From Oceanobacillus sp. CFH 90083 (GTDB lineage Bacteria > Bacillota > Bacilli > Bacillales > Amphibacillaceae): DNA of 64,000 nt. The notes under the pieces are model-generated. The model was not told the origin of the DNA, ran no database searches, and saw only the letters and a program-made list of their open reading frames with translations. Below are positions 18,768 to 26,991 of this stretch, one piece after another. The stretch is from positions 33,023-97,022 of the forward strand of contig NZ_VIYG01000014.1 of the NCBI RefSeq assembly GCF_009389585.1, given 5' to 3'. The position numbers and the translations under genes are program-made. Numbering within the stretch: position 1 is the stretch's first letter; each line of letters opens with the position of its first letter.

Positions 18768-18944
18768 ATGATATGGATGAATTTTATAGAAAACAGAATC
18801 TCTACGCTGGCGATTATTTGTTTGATTTTGTGCATTGTTATTCCAACTGCAATATATTGGATGAACAAGAAGTATCATGAATCCGCTGACCCTGGCTGGA
18901 AAAAAAAGAGAAAAGAACAGGAAAAACAAAAAGACAAGGTATAA
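18768..18944 (+). CDS. small membrane protein in germination operon
   Basis: About 58 aa: a short N-terminus, one membrane span (about residues 11-33) and a Lys/Glu-rich tail ending KKKRKEQEKQKDKV. It lies between the GerC gene and the flavoprotein gene with 19 and 15 bases of spacing, so it is almost surely part of the operon. Small single-span proteins (GerD-unrelated) occur in several ger operons and modulate receptor function (established for some Bacillus and Clostridium operons); that role is inferred. A GTG at 18759 is an alternative start. Confidence 0.65.
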   Translation: MIWMNFIENRISTLAIICLILCIVIPTAIYWMNKKYHESADPGWKKKRKEQEKQKDKV

Positions 18945-18959
18945 AGGAGTGTGAAGATA

Positions 18960-20390
18960 ATGCTCGATATAATTATTCTTATTCTGCTGGTCTTGTTGTT
19001 AGTAAGCGGTCTTTTGATTTTGTTCATGTGGCGGCGTTTGGCAAAGCGAATGGTTTATAAGTATGGAAAAATCCTGATGGAAGATCGTTATCAGGAAAAT
19101 TTGTTTGAAATGGTAGCGGGCTTTAAGCATATGGGAGTCCAGCAAACCTTTGAGAATAATTTACGGGCAGAATCCGGAGATGTCCTGCATCGTCCACTGG
19201 GCTCTTCGAAAACATGGCCGAATTTTGATAAGCTGACCTTTATACCAGCTCAAGTGGCAACATTTCCAACAGAATACACCGAGAAAGTAGATATGAAAGT
19301 AACTATCGGTCCAAAGGCGAAACAACCAATGCGTTTAGATATTCCTTTAATGGTTAGCGGAATGGCTTATGGGATTGCTTTAAGCAAAGAGGTACGGCTG
19401 GCGCTGGTTGATGCAGTCAATGAGCTTGGCACGGCATTGAATTCTGGCGAGGGCGGCGTGATGGATGAAGAAATTGATGGGACAGATAAATATATATTAC
19501 AATTTTCCAAAACCAGCTGGTCGAAGGAAAAAGAGCTGATGAAGAAAGCATCCATGATTGAAATTAAATTCGGACAAGGCGCATTAATGAGTTCAGGTGT
19601 CGTCATTCCCGCAGGTGATCTGCAGGGAGACATTCGAAAGGTATTAAACTTAGATGATGGAGAGGAAGCAATTATTCACAATCATTTCTTCGAGAATCAG
19701 ACATTAGCGGATTTCAGGAATCTTGTTCAGGAATTAAAGGATATTACCAGCGGTGTACCGATTGGGGCGAAGATTGGTGCAGGAGGGAAAATTGAAGAGG
19801 ACATTGATGCACTGTTAGAAATTGGAGTAGACTATATTGCGATCGATGGTGCACAGGCCGCAACACACGGTGCACCGCCAATCTTATCGGAGGATTTTGG
19901 CATCCCGACGATACATGGTTTACATCGTGCGCATCAGCATCTGCAAAAACGGAAGGCGAGGGAGGATGTCAGCCTGATTATTTCAGGCGGTATGTTTACG
20001 CCCGGACAATTTTTAAAAGCAATCGCATTAGGAGCGGATGCGGTGTATTTAGGATCGGCTGTTCTATTTACGATCTCCCATAAGCAGGTACTTAAGGCTG
20101 TTCCCTTTGAGCCGCCTACACAGGTTGTCTGGTACGATGGCAAATACAAGGATGATTTTAACAGAGAGGAAGGAACAAAAGCATTAGTCAATTTTATGAA
20201 TGCTTCTGTAAAAGAGATGGAAGAAGGTATTCGGATGATGGGGAAAACAGCATTAACGGAAGTGAACAAGGATGATCTTGTTGCTTATGATGAATCTGTT
20301 GCCCGTGATATAGGTGTTCCTTATAGTGTTCATTCTTATGAAGAGGAAGCTGCTAAAAGGAATAAGCAGGATCCGATGATTGAGCTGTGA
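18960..20390 (+). CDS. membrane-anchored glutamate-synthase-like FMN protein
   Basis: 476 aa, resembling B. subtilis YerD: the FMN-binding synthase domain of glutamate synthase without glutaminase and Fe-S partner domains. One membrane span at residues 2-25 followed by WRRLAKRM anchors it. Domain motifs are SGMAYGIALSKEVR, NSGEGGV, KIGAGGKIEEDIDAL and DGAQAATHGAP, and SGGMFTPGQFLKAIALGADA is the phosphate-binding barrel end. AAGGAG at 18944-18949 selects ATG 18960 over GTG 18951. It closes the germination operon. Reaction unknown. Confidence 0.85.
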   Translation: MLDIIILILLVLLLVSGLLILFMWRRLAKRMVYKYGKILMEDRYQENLFEMVAGFKHMGVQQTFENNLRAESGDVLHRPLGSSKTWPNFDKLTFIPAQVATFPTEYTEKVDMKVTIGPKAKQPMRLDIPLMVSGMAYGIALSKEVRLALVDAVNELGTALNSGEGGVMDEEIDGTDKYILQFSKTSWSKEKELMKKASMIEIKFGQGALMSSGVVIPAGDLQGDIRKVLNLDDGEEAIIHNHFFENQTLADFRNLVQELKDITSGVPIGAKIGAGGKIEEDIDALLEIGVDYIAIDGAQAATHGAPPILSEDFGIPTIHGLHRAHQHLQKRKAREDVSLIISGGMFTPGQFLKAIALGADAVYLGSAVLFTISHKQVLKAVPFEPPTQVVWYDGKYKDDFNREEGTKALVNFMNASVKEMEEGIRMMGKTALTEVNKDDLVAYDESVARDIGVPYSVHSYEEEAAKRNKQDPMIEL

Positions 20391-20402
20391 AAAGAAAAAT
20401 AT

Positions 20403-20431
20403 TTGACGCAAACGGGTAAACGTCTTATAAT
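20403..20431 (+). promoter_or_regulatory. consensus SigA promoter for the ABC-F leader
   Basis: TTGACG (20403-20408), 17-base spacer, TATAAT (20426-20431). This is nearly ideal for the vegetative sigma factor and starts the 430-base leader of the ABC-F gene just after the germination operon. Confidence 0.85.
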
Positions 20432-20468
20432 GGAGTCAAATTTAGAACGGAAGGGAAAATGTGCTAAG

Positions 20469-20552
20469 ATGAGATTTCGATTCCTTAACTTGAACATTTA
20501 TTTGATAACATGTTCAAGCTCTGCCTGTGCTTTTACACCTGCAGAGAAATAG
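20469..20552 (+). CDS. leader peptide 1 of the ABC-F gene (ErmD-leader-like)
   Basis: 27 codons beginning MRFRFLNLN. The start closely resembles the drug-sensing part of the ErmD leader (MRLRFPTLN), where an Arg-X-Arg motif stalls macrolide- or ketolide-bound ribosomes. The frame covers both arms of a CTTGAACA/TGTTCAAG hairpin (20489-20496 with 20511-20518) and a CTCTGC/GCAGAG hairpin (20519-20524 with 20541-20546), so stalling would change folding. AAGGG lies about 14 bases upstream, rather far. It ends before the terminator at 20625-20658. The function as an inducer sensor is inferred. Confidence 0.6.
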   Translation: MRFRFLNLNIYLITCSSSACAFTPAEK

Positions 20553-20603
20553 GAGTCGTTTGTCTTTTTTCAGCTACTATAATGATATACATAAGGTATA
20601 CCC

Positions 20604-20658
20604 TTTTTCCTGAATGAGGTATGTAAAAAGGACAGCAGACTATTTGCTGTTCTTTTTT
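20604..20658 (+). promoter_or_regulatory. transcription attenuator (terminator with antiterminator)
   Basis: AAAAGGACAGCA (20626-20637) pairs with TGCTGTTCTTTT (20645-20656) and a T run follows: a terminator 200 bases before the ABC-F start codon. Its left arm AAAAAGG can instead pair with CCTTTTT at 20611-20617, giving a mutually exclusive antiterminator. This is the layout of antibiotic-induced attenuators upstream of ABC-F genes such as vmlR. Confidence 0.6.
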
Positions 20659-20738
20659 AATCCAAATATTATAGAACTTCTATTTTTTGTGTAAGAAAGC
20701 AGGCATTCGTTCTGATCAAAACAAAAGGGGAGATACCT

Positions 20739-20762
20739 ATGCAGATGCTATTATTCTTTTAA
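20739..20762 (+). CDS. leader peptide 2 (MQMLLFF) of the ABC-F gene
   Basis: A seven-codon frame with a strong AAAAGGGGAG binding site 7 bases upstream. It ends three bases before a long stem (20765-20777 with 20790-20802, one G-U pair). The right arm of that stem can pair instead with 20817-20826 in a second hairpin. A ribosome on this mini-gene would decide between the two. A role in translation-linked control is inferred. Confidence 0.5.
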   Translation: MQMLLFF

Positions 20763-20855
20763 TGGATACGGGCTTGTCATAAGAAAGATACAAGCTCGTA
20801 TCGATACAGCTACAGCTATCGGTACGGGAAAACAAAAATCTCGGAGGTAGCAAAA

Positions 20856-22307
20856 ATGCAAAACATTCAATTTGAGATAAAAGATGTGGAATTAACGTAT
20901 TTAGATAAGGATATTTTTTCAATTAGTAGATTAGCGATTCATTTTATGGATCGAATTGGTATTGTTGGTCCAAATGGTTCAGGAAAAACCAGCTTGCTTC
21001 GCCTGTTGGCAGGAGAATTAGAACCGGCAAAGGGAAAAATTCACAGACATGCGAGCTTTGCTTATTTCAAGCAAATGGAAACACCTGATGAAGAAGCGGT
21101 AGACCCAAAGGTTCTCGGTAAACTCCATGTGCCAGATTTAGAAAAAGGCATCAGCGGAGGCGAGCAGACAAAAATAAAAATAGCACAGCTTTTGGCGGAT
21201 TATAATGAAGCATTGCTGATTGACGAACCAACAACACATCTTGATCAGCAGGGAATCCGGTATTTACGGAGAGAACTGGAAAATTATTATGGAACACTTA
21301 TTTTAATCAGTCATGACAGGAAGCTTTTGGACCAGCTTGTCACAACAATTTGGGAAATACGAGATGGGCAAATTCATGTTTATTCAGGTAACTATACCGA
21401 TTATGAAGAACAGAAAGCATTGGAAGAACATCAGCAGCAGGAGGCACATGAACAATATCTGAAGGAAAAAGCTCGTTTAGAGGCAGCGGCGCAGGATAAA
21501 AAGCAAAAAGCTGCAAAGATGATGAAGGGCGCTAAAGCAAGTGCCCGAAAAAAAGAAGGTGCAGATCGGCGTCTGGCGACAAAGCCTAAGGATGTTTCGC
21601 AAAAGGCAATGCAAAAAAGTGCCAAAGCGATGGAAAAACGGATAGAACAATTGGAAAAAGTCGATGCTGTCCAGCATGAACGGGCCATTCAGTTTAACCG
21701 CTCTAAAGCGCTGGAACTTCACCATTCCTTTCCGGTAATGGGAAATCAGCTGACGTTAAAGGCTGGGGATAAAATTCTTTTAGAGGAAGTCCGCTTTCAA
21801 TTTCCTTTAGGTAAGAAAATTGCGATTACTGGAGCGAATGGTTCAGGAAAAAGTACATTGCTTCAAGCGATTTATCAACGCCAGGAAGGACTGGAGATTT
21901 CATCTAAAGTGGAATTCGGCTTCTTTGACCAGCTTGCTTATCAGAAAAAGTCAGATGAAACAGTCTTAAGCAGCTTAAAGGAAACAACAGATTATGAAGA
22001 AGGTTTTTTACGCAGTATTCTTCACACGATGTATTTTAAAGGAAATGACATTCATAAAAAACTTTGTCATTTAAGCGGCGGGGAAGCAATCCGATTGCAG
22101 CTGTGCAGATTATTTCTGGGCTCCTATCATATTTTGCTGTTAGATGAGCCGACGAACTTTTTAGATATTCCAACAACGAAGGCATTAGAAGCATTTTTTG
22201 AAGGCTATCCGGGTACAATTATTTTTGTTTCCCACGATGCGGCCTTTATTGAAAATGTAGCGGATCACATTTATGATATCAGGGATAAAAATATAATGGA
22301 ACGGTAG
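20856..22307 (+). CDS. ABC-F ATPase, antibiotic-resistance (ribosome protection) type
   Basis: 483 aa with two ABC domains and no membrane segment. Walker A motifs are GPNGSGKT (about residues 40-47) and GANGSGKS (about 329-336); signatures are ISGGEQTKIKIAQL and LSGGEAIRLQLCRLF; Walker B regions are LLIDEPTTHLD and LLLDEPTNFLD. The interdomain linker (about 190-285) is long, Lys/Glu/Ala-rich and helical, as in Vga/Lsa/Vml proteins that displace drugs from the ribosome exit site. The leader with two upstream peptides supports drug-inducible resistance. The drug class is not determinable; leader peptide 1 hints at macrolide/ketolide-type induction. Confidence 0.88.
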   Translation: MQNIQFEIKDVELTYLDKDIFSISRLAIHFMDRIGIVGPNGSGKTSLLRLLAGELEPAKGKIHRHASFAYFKQMETPDEEAVDPKVLGKLHVPDLEKGISGGEQTKIKIAQLLADYNEALLIDEPTTHLDQQGIRYLRRELENYYGTLILISHDRKLLDQLVTTIWEIRDGQIHVYSGNYTDYEEQKALEEHQQQEAHEQYLKEKARLEAAAQDKKQKAAKMMKGAKASARKKEGADRRLATKPKDVSQKAMQKSAKAMEKRIEQLEKVDAVQHERAIQFNRSKALELHHSFPVMGNQLTLKAGDKILLEEVRFQFPLGKKIAITGANGSGKSTLLQAIYQRQEGLEISSKVEFGFFDQLAYQKKSDETVLSSLKETTDYEEGFLRSILHTMYFKGNDIHKKLCHLSGGEAIRLQLCRLFLGSYHILLLDEPTNFLDIPTTKALEAFFEGYPGTIIFVSHDAAFIENVADHIYDIRDKNIMER

Positions 22308-22311
22308 AGAG

Positions 22312-22343
22312 GAACAGGAGCAGCTGGTTGCTCCTGTTCTTTT
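22312..22343 (+). terminator. rho-independent terminator
   Basis: GAACAGGAGCA (22312-22322) pairs perfectly with TGCTCCTGTTC (22329-22339), followed by four T, just after the ABC-F gene. Confidence 0.85.
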
Positions 22344-22442
22344 ACCTTGAATAAATTCAACAGCCTTTCTGATGGACAAAATCGTTTATAATATCAATAA
22401 TAAAAACAGACTATGAAATTACAGTAAAAGGTGGAAGTCAGT

Positions 22443-22889
22443 ATGAAAAAGCTACTTATTATTTCATTTATCGTTGCAGTCGGTGTGTTTTTCCTCGTTG
22501 GAAAGCTGGAAGGAGATAGTAAATTATTTGCAAATGCATTACCTTCTAATATGAATGAAACAAATGAGATTAAAGAGATTACCATATATGAAGTGAAGCC
22601 GACCGGAAAGCCAAGATCGATTTCACTAACGGAGAAAGAGGACATTACGAAGATTTTAAAGGCTGGTGAAGCGATGGAGCTCAAAGAAGCCAATGAATTT
22701 GTAAACTCCGGCTACCTGCTCCTGCTTCAAGGCTCTAAAGAATATTATACGATGACAGTTGATAAAGATGGGTATATTGATATGGACGGGCATGAAGAGC
22801 ACTATGAAATTAAAGGCGATAATGAATTGTTTCACGTCATTCAAGGGCTTCAGGATAATTGGGAGCTGTTAGATGATGAAGATGTGTAA
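22443..22889 (+). CDS. hypothetical exported or membrane-anchored protein
   Basis: 148 aa. Residues 1-20 (MKKLLIISFIVAVGVFFLVG) form an uncleaved anchor or signal peptide; the rest is a soluble, acidic domain (KEITIYEVKPTGKPRSI, then LLLLQGSKEYYTMTVD) ending WELLDDEDV. AAAGGTGG precedes ATG 22443; an earlier GTG in frame overlaps that site. Not recognised. Monocistronic, between a terminator and pabA. Confidence 0.7.
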   Translation: MKKLLIISFIVAVGVFFLVGKLEGDSKLFANALPSNMNETNEIKEITIYEVKPTGKPRSISLTEKEDITKILKAGEAMELKEANEFVNSGYLLLLQGSKEYYTMTVDKDGYIDMDGHEEHYEIKGDNELFHVIQGLQDNWELLDDEDV

Positions 22890-22924
22890 GCATTAACTAA
22901 ATTTAGTAAGACAGAGGTGGAGAA

Positions 22925-23512
22925 ATGTTATTGATGATTGATAACTATGATTCGTTTACCTACAATATCGTTCATTATTTGGAGAAACTGGGAGAGAAAG
23001 TGGTTGTAAAATATAATGACCAGCTAACCATCGAAGAGATAGAACAATGGAAGCCGGATTACATAGTCTTATCACCAGGACCACATACACCGGAAGAGGC
23101 AGGAATCACTTTAAAAGTTATCGAACATTTTAAAGGAAGCACTCCGATTCTGGGTATCTGTCTCGGGCATCAGGCTATTGGGCAAGTCTTTGGAGCAGCA
23201 GTAATAAAAAATGCTCCTGTTCATGGAAAGCAATCACTTATTCTAAACGATCAGCAGGGGGTTTTTTCACAGCTCCCGAAAAGCTTTGCAGTAACAAGAT
23301 ACCACTCTTTAAGTATTGATCCGGAAGCTGTACCGGATAGTCTTACTGTAAGTGCAACAGCAGAGGATGGAACGATAATGGGAATCCGCCATAACACGTA
23401 TCCTGTGGAAGGCGTGCAGTTTCATCCGGAATCTATTTGCACAGAACATGGCTATGCGGTATTAAATAACTTTTTGAAGCAATATAAAGAGGCAGGTGCA
23501 CTGCAAAGATGA
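22925..23512 (+). CDS. pabA: aminodeoxychorismate/anthranilate synthase glutamine amidotransferase
   Basis: 195 aa class I glutamine amidotransferase. N-terminal [11 protein letters not shown], oxyanion and nucleophile motif [12 protein letters not shown] (Cys about residue 79) and the His-Glu pair in GVQFHPES (about 168-175) form the Cys-His-Glu triad. It releases ammonia from glutamine for the adjacent chorismate-using subunit. Its stop overlaps the next start by ATGA, giving coupled 1:1 synthesis. It could also serve anthranilate synthase, but the neighbour is a PabB-type protein, so folate synthesis is favoured. Confidence 0.92.
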   Translation: MLLMIDNYDSFTYNIVHYLEKLGEKVVVKYNDQLTIEEIEQWKPDYIVLSPGPHTPEEAGITLKVIEHFKGSTPILGICLGHQAIGQVFGAAVIKNAPVHGKQSLILNDQQGVFSQLPKSFAVTRYHSLSIDPEAVPDSLTVSATAEDGTIMGIRHNTYPVEGVQFHPESICTEHGYAVLNNFLKQYKEAGALQR

Positions 23513-25245
23513 TAGAGAATACAAAAATGATCTTTGATTTTTCCTTTGAAGAAGAAGAGGGTGTCCGTCGTATTTTTGAAAATCCGGAAGAAATTCTAAT
23601 TGCACAATCCCATGCCGAGATTGCCGGTATATTTACGAAAATGGAAGCATACCAGCAGAAGGGCTTCTATCTGGCCGGCTATATTTCTTATGAAGCTGCG
23701 GCTGCATTTGATAAACATCTGGTTATACATCGAAAAGGCAGCCTGCCACTTATGGTGATGGGCGTTTTTAAAAATGTTCAACTAGAAAACCCGATGCCAG
23801 CTGCCAATCGCACCTATCCGCCGGTAAATTGGGAGATGACAACAACCAGACAGCAGTATCAGCAAAATATCGAATCAATAAAAGCTGCTATTGCTGAAGG
23901 AGATACATACCAGGTGAATTATACTGTTCGTATGGAAGCGGATCGGGCAGTCGCTGCAGATTTACTATATGAACAATTATCCGGCGCACAGCAGGCAAAG
24001 TATGGAGCACACCTGCAAATAGGTGATTATCATATTGTATCTGCTTCTCCAGAGCTGTTTTTTGAACGGAGACAGCAAACCATCCGTACCAAGCCTATGA
24101 AAGGAACAATTAAACGAGGGCAGACACCGGAAGAGGATGCGCAGAATCAAAGACTGTTATCTCAATCAGAAAAGGATCGGGCAGAAAATTTAATGATTGT
24201 TGATCTGCTGCGAAATGATTTATCTAAAATTGCTGCAACCGGTTCTGTTCAGGTCCCCAAGCTGTTTGAAATAGAGAAATATCCCACTGTGTACCAAATG
24301 ACGTCAACAGTTACAGCAAAATTAAAGGAGAACTGCAGCAGCTTCAATCTTTTTAAAGCTTTATTTCCCTGTGGTTCTATCACCGGTGCTCCCAAGCAGA
24401 GTACCATGGAGATCATTAAGGAGCTGGAGGATTCGCCAAGGGATATTTATTGCGGGAGCATCGGATTTATCACACCAAATCAGGAAGCATTATTTAATGT
24501 GGCAATCCGGACTGCATGGATGGAAAAGGAGAAACCAGCTGTCTATGGAATAGGCGGGGGCATTACCTGGGATTCTGATGCAGAAAGTGAATATGAGGAA
24601 GCTTTAGCTAAAGCAGCTATTTTAAAAGGAGCCTCTTCTGCCTTTCAGCTTTTAGAAACAATGAAATATGATGGCATAGAGCTTCTTCGTCTGGACAGGC
24701 ATTTGGCCAGGTTGAAACGGGCAGCACATCAGTTCGGGTATCCGTACGCTATGGAAGAAATCAAACAGCAATTAATGGAGCATACAAAAAAATGTTCTGG
24801 AGCACATCGGATACGGCTTTTGCTGGATCAGGACGGCGGGCTGGATATAACGTGTACGCCACTTAGAGAAGAACCGGCAGTTGTACGGAAAGTCAGTTTA
24901 GCTTTGTCTCCTATAGATCGGGAAAACATTTTTTACTATTACAAAACGACGAACCGGCAAATGTATGCTGTTTTCCGGGAGCAAGACAGTACGTCATTTG
25001 ATGTGCTTTTATGGAATGAAGAGGGCCAGCTGACTGAGTTTACGATTGGCAATTTAGTCGTGAAACAGCATGGACATTACTATACACCGCCACTTGCTTC
25101 GGGATTGCTCGCCGGAACCTATCGGGAAGAGCTGCTGGAGCAAGGAGAAATAAAAGAAAAAGTCCTGCGGAAGAAAGATATTCCTTCCTTTGAAGAGGTA
25201 TGGCTGGTTAATAGTGTCCGTGGCTGGGTGAAAGTAACTTTTTAA
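23509..25245 (+). CDS. pabB: aminodeoxychorismate synthase PabB fused to a PabC-like lyase
   Basis: 578 aa fusion. Residues about 1-375 are the chorismate-binding domain of aminodeoxychorismate synthase component [46 protein letters not shown] and the closing [21 protein letters not shown]. Residues about 385-578 are a class IV PLP aminotransferase fold like 4-amino-4-deoxychorismate lyase, with the candidate PLP lysine in YYYKTTNR and the ELTE-type loop [13 protein letters not shown]. The fusion could convert chorismate plus PabA-derived ammonia to p-aminobenzoate for folate. It overlaps pabA by four bases. Confidence 0.9.
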   Translation: MIENTKMIFDFSFEEEEGVRRIFENPEEILIAQSHAEIAGIFTKMEAYQQKGFYLAGYISYEAAAAFDKHLVIHRKGSLPLMVMGVFKNVQLENPMPAANRTYPPVNWEMTTTRQQYQQNIESIKAAIAEGDTYQVNYTVRMEADRAVAADLLYEQLSGAQQAKYGAHLQIGDYHIVSASPELFFERRQQTIRTKPMKGTIKRGQTPEEDAQNQRLLSQSEKDRAENLMIVDLLRNDLSKIAATGSVQVPKLFEIEKYPTVYQMTSTVTAKLKENCSSFNLFKALFPCGSITGAPKQSTMEIIKELEDSPRDIYCGSIGFITPNQEALFNVAIRTAWMEKEKPAVYGIGGGITWDSDAESEYEEALAKAAILKGASSAFQLLETMKYDGIELLRLDRHLARLKRAAHQFGYPYAMEEIKQQLMEHTKKCSGAHRIRLLLDQDGGLDITCTPLREEPAVVRKVSLALSPIDRENIFYYYKTTNRQMYAVFREQDSTSFDVLLWNEEGQLTEFTIGNLVVKQHGHYYTPPLASGLLAGTYREELLEQGEIKEKVLRKKDIPSFEEVWLVNSVRGWVKVTF

Positions 25246-25249
25246 GAGA

Positions 25250-25432
25250 CTGTTCAAGAAGTCGCCAGCTTTCTTGCGTGGAAGCCGTAATCACAATGCT
25301 TTTCAGCGGGAAGGGTAACCGCAAAAGCACTTCGGTGGGGTGAGTCCCAGTTCCAATCCCAAATGATCGGCGGCTAATTTCTACGTCGTCTTGATCTTCC
25401 TGCTTCTCATTTGCTAACTTTTTGAACACGCA
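25250..25432 (+). repeat. MITE-like dispersed repeat, family 1
   Basis: About 183 bp with imperfect terminal inverted repeats: CTGTTCAAGAAGTC on the left and AACTTTTTGAACACG on the right, matching the family ends TGTTCAAAAAGTCC. Internally it carries CTTCGGTGGGGTGAG (from 25331), a module shared with the 51695-52030 copy. It fills the space between the pabB fusion and the next terminator. No coding capacity. Confidence 0.65.
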
Positions 25433-25455
25433 TTTTAAAGAAATATTTTCTGGAG

Positions 25456-25490
25456 AAAGATTGCATGATTACCCGATGCAATCTTTTTTT
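25456..25490 (+). terminator. rho-independent terminator
   Basis: AAAGATTGCAT (25456-25466) pairs perfectly with ATGCAATCTTT (25476-25486) with T to 25490. It ends the pab transcription unit after the repeat insertion. Confidence 0.85.
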
Positions 25491-25675
25491 ATGCACTTTG
25501 AAATGATAGGAACATTGCTGCAGCAAAAGGTATTGGAGCAATATTTTTATAAACATGCATTTAGCAAAAATCAATGAATGAAAGCCGGAAAAAAGGCAAA
25601 AAAATTTTGAGCAAAAGTATATCTGAAATAAAAAAGTTGTGATATGATGTATCAGATTCCTAAGGGAGGTTTTAC

Positions 25676-25687
25676 ATGAAATTTTAG
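25676..25687 (+). CDS. minimal upstream frame (MKF) before the efflux gene
   Basis: ATG-AAA-TTT-TAG preceded by a strong AAGGGAGG site (25662-25669) and followed 18 bases later by the efflux pump's start with its own AAGGAG. A three-codon gene with a better binding site than the real gene is unusual and could be a leader that tunes expression. It may equally be a relic of a moved start. Confidence 0.35.
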   Translation: MKF

Positions 25688-25705
25688 TTAAGGAGAAATG
25701 AAGAA

Positions 25706-26896
25706 ATGAAAAAACAAAATATGACATTGTCTATCTTGCTGATGAATTTGTTTATTGCATTTTTAGGTATTGGTTTGGTTATTCCGGTTTTACCTACGAT
25801 TATGAATGAGATGAATTTGTCTGGATCTGTTGTAGGTTATCTGGTAGCCGCTTTTGCTGTTGCGCAGCTTATTGTTTCACCGCTTTCTGGAAGATGGGTT
25901 GATGCGTTTGGACGTAAACGCATGATCGTTATCGGCCTCTTGATTTTTAGTTTTAGTGAGTTTTTATTCGCTATTGGGAGGACCGTCGAAATTTTATTTG
26001 TTTCCAGAATCTTAGGTGGAGTGAGTGCTGCTTTTATAATGCCTGCAGTTACTGCATTTATTGCCGATATTACAACACTTGCGTCCAGACCAAAAGCGCT
26101 GGGCTATATGTCTGCAGCGATTAACACCGGGTTTATTATCGGTCCTGGTGTTGGCGGATTGCTGGCCGAAGTAGGACCAAGAGTGCCATTTTTCGCAGCA
26201 GCAGGCCTAGCACTGTTTACTGCGATTCTATCAACAATTACACTGCGTGAGCCAGAAAGAAGTCATGAGGGACAGGGAGAAAAAGCAGCAGCTCCAAAAC
26301 CTGGCTTAGGAAGAATCTTTGTTCCAATGTACTTTATCGCGTTTATTATTATTTTTATTACGGCATTCGGTTTATCTTCCTTTGAATCGTTATTTTCTTT
26401 ATTTGTGGATCATAAATTTGCATTCACACCAAAGGATATTGCGATTATTATTACCGGGGGAGCGATTGTTGGTACGATTGCACAGGTTATCTTATTTGGA
26501 AGACTGGCAAATAAATGGGGGGAAATCCGGTTAATTCGCTATTGTCTGATTTTCTCAGCCATTCTGGTGATGGCGATGACGGTTGTGGAAAGCTATGCGA
26601 TGATTTTATTCGTAACCATTGTTGTCTTTATCGGTTTTGATTTATTAAGACCGGCTGTTACTTCTTATTTATCCAAAGTGGCTGGAAACGAACAAGGCTT
26701 TGTCGGTGGAATGAACTCCATGTTTACAAGTATCGGAAATGTATTTGGACCAATTATTGGCGGGATTTTATTTGATATAAATTTAAATTATCCATATTAT
26801 TTTGCAGCGATGGTATTGCTTGCCGGAATTGCTGTTGCGATGGTTTGGAAAAACCCTAAAGCCCAGGCAGAGCATGCTTTGGAAGAAATGAAATAA
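25706..26896 (+). CDS. MFS multidrug efflux protein, Bmr/NorA type
   Basis: 396 aa, 12 predicted membrane spans. Motif A is GRWVDAFGRKRMIVIG (about residues 64-79) and the antiporter motif C is GFIIGPGVGGLLAE (about 146-159), both characteristic of DHA1 proton-drug antiporters such as Bmr, Blt and NorA. It would export hydrophobic cationic drugs or dyes from the membrane; actual substrates unknown. Preceded by a three-codon upstream frame and followed by a terminator; no regulator gene is adjacent. Confidence 0.9.
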   Translation: MKKQNMTLSILLMNLFIAFLGIGLVIPVLPTIMNEMNLSGSVVGYLVAAFAVAQLIVSPLSGRWVDAFGRKRMIVIGLLIFSFSEFLFAIGRTVEILFVSRILGGVSAAFIMPAVTAFIADITTLASRPKALGYMSAAINTGFIIGPGVGGLLAEVGPRVPFFAAAGLALFTAILSTITLREPERSHEGQGEKAAAPKPGLGRIFVPMYFIAFIIIFITAFGLSSFESLFSLFVDHKFAFTPKDIAIIITGGAIVGTIAQVILFGRLANKWGEIRLIRYCLIFSAILVMAMTVVESYAMILFVTIVVFIGFDLLRPAVTSYLSKVAGNEQGFVGGMNSMFTSIGNVFGPIIGGILFDINLNYPYYFAAMVLLAGIAVAMVWKNPKAQAEHALEEMK

Positions 26897-26923
26897 TTGT
26901 AAATAAAAAGGATAGCAGAAATG

Positions 26924-26978
26924 CACTTGTGAGGGCAATAAGCTCTAATTCACAAGTGTGTTTTTGTTTTTTTTACGC
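26924..26978 (+). terminator. rho-independent terminator
   Basis: CACTTGTGA (26924-26932) pairs with TCACAAGTG (26950-26958), followed by a long T-rich tract. It separates the efflux gene from the convergent nucleotidyltransferase gene. Confidence 0.8.
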
Positions 26979-26991
26979 GAATCATTAGTGC

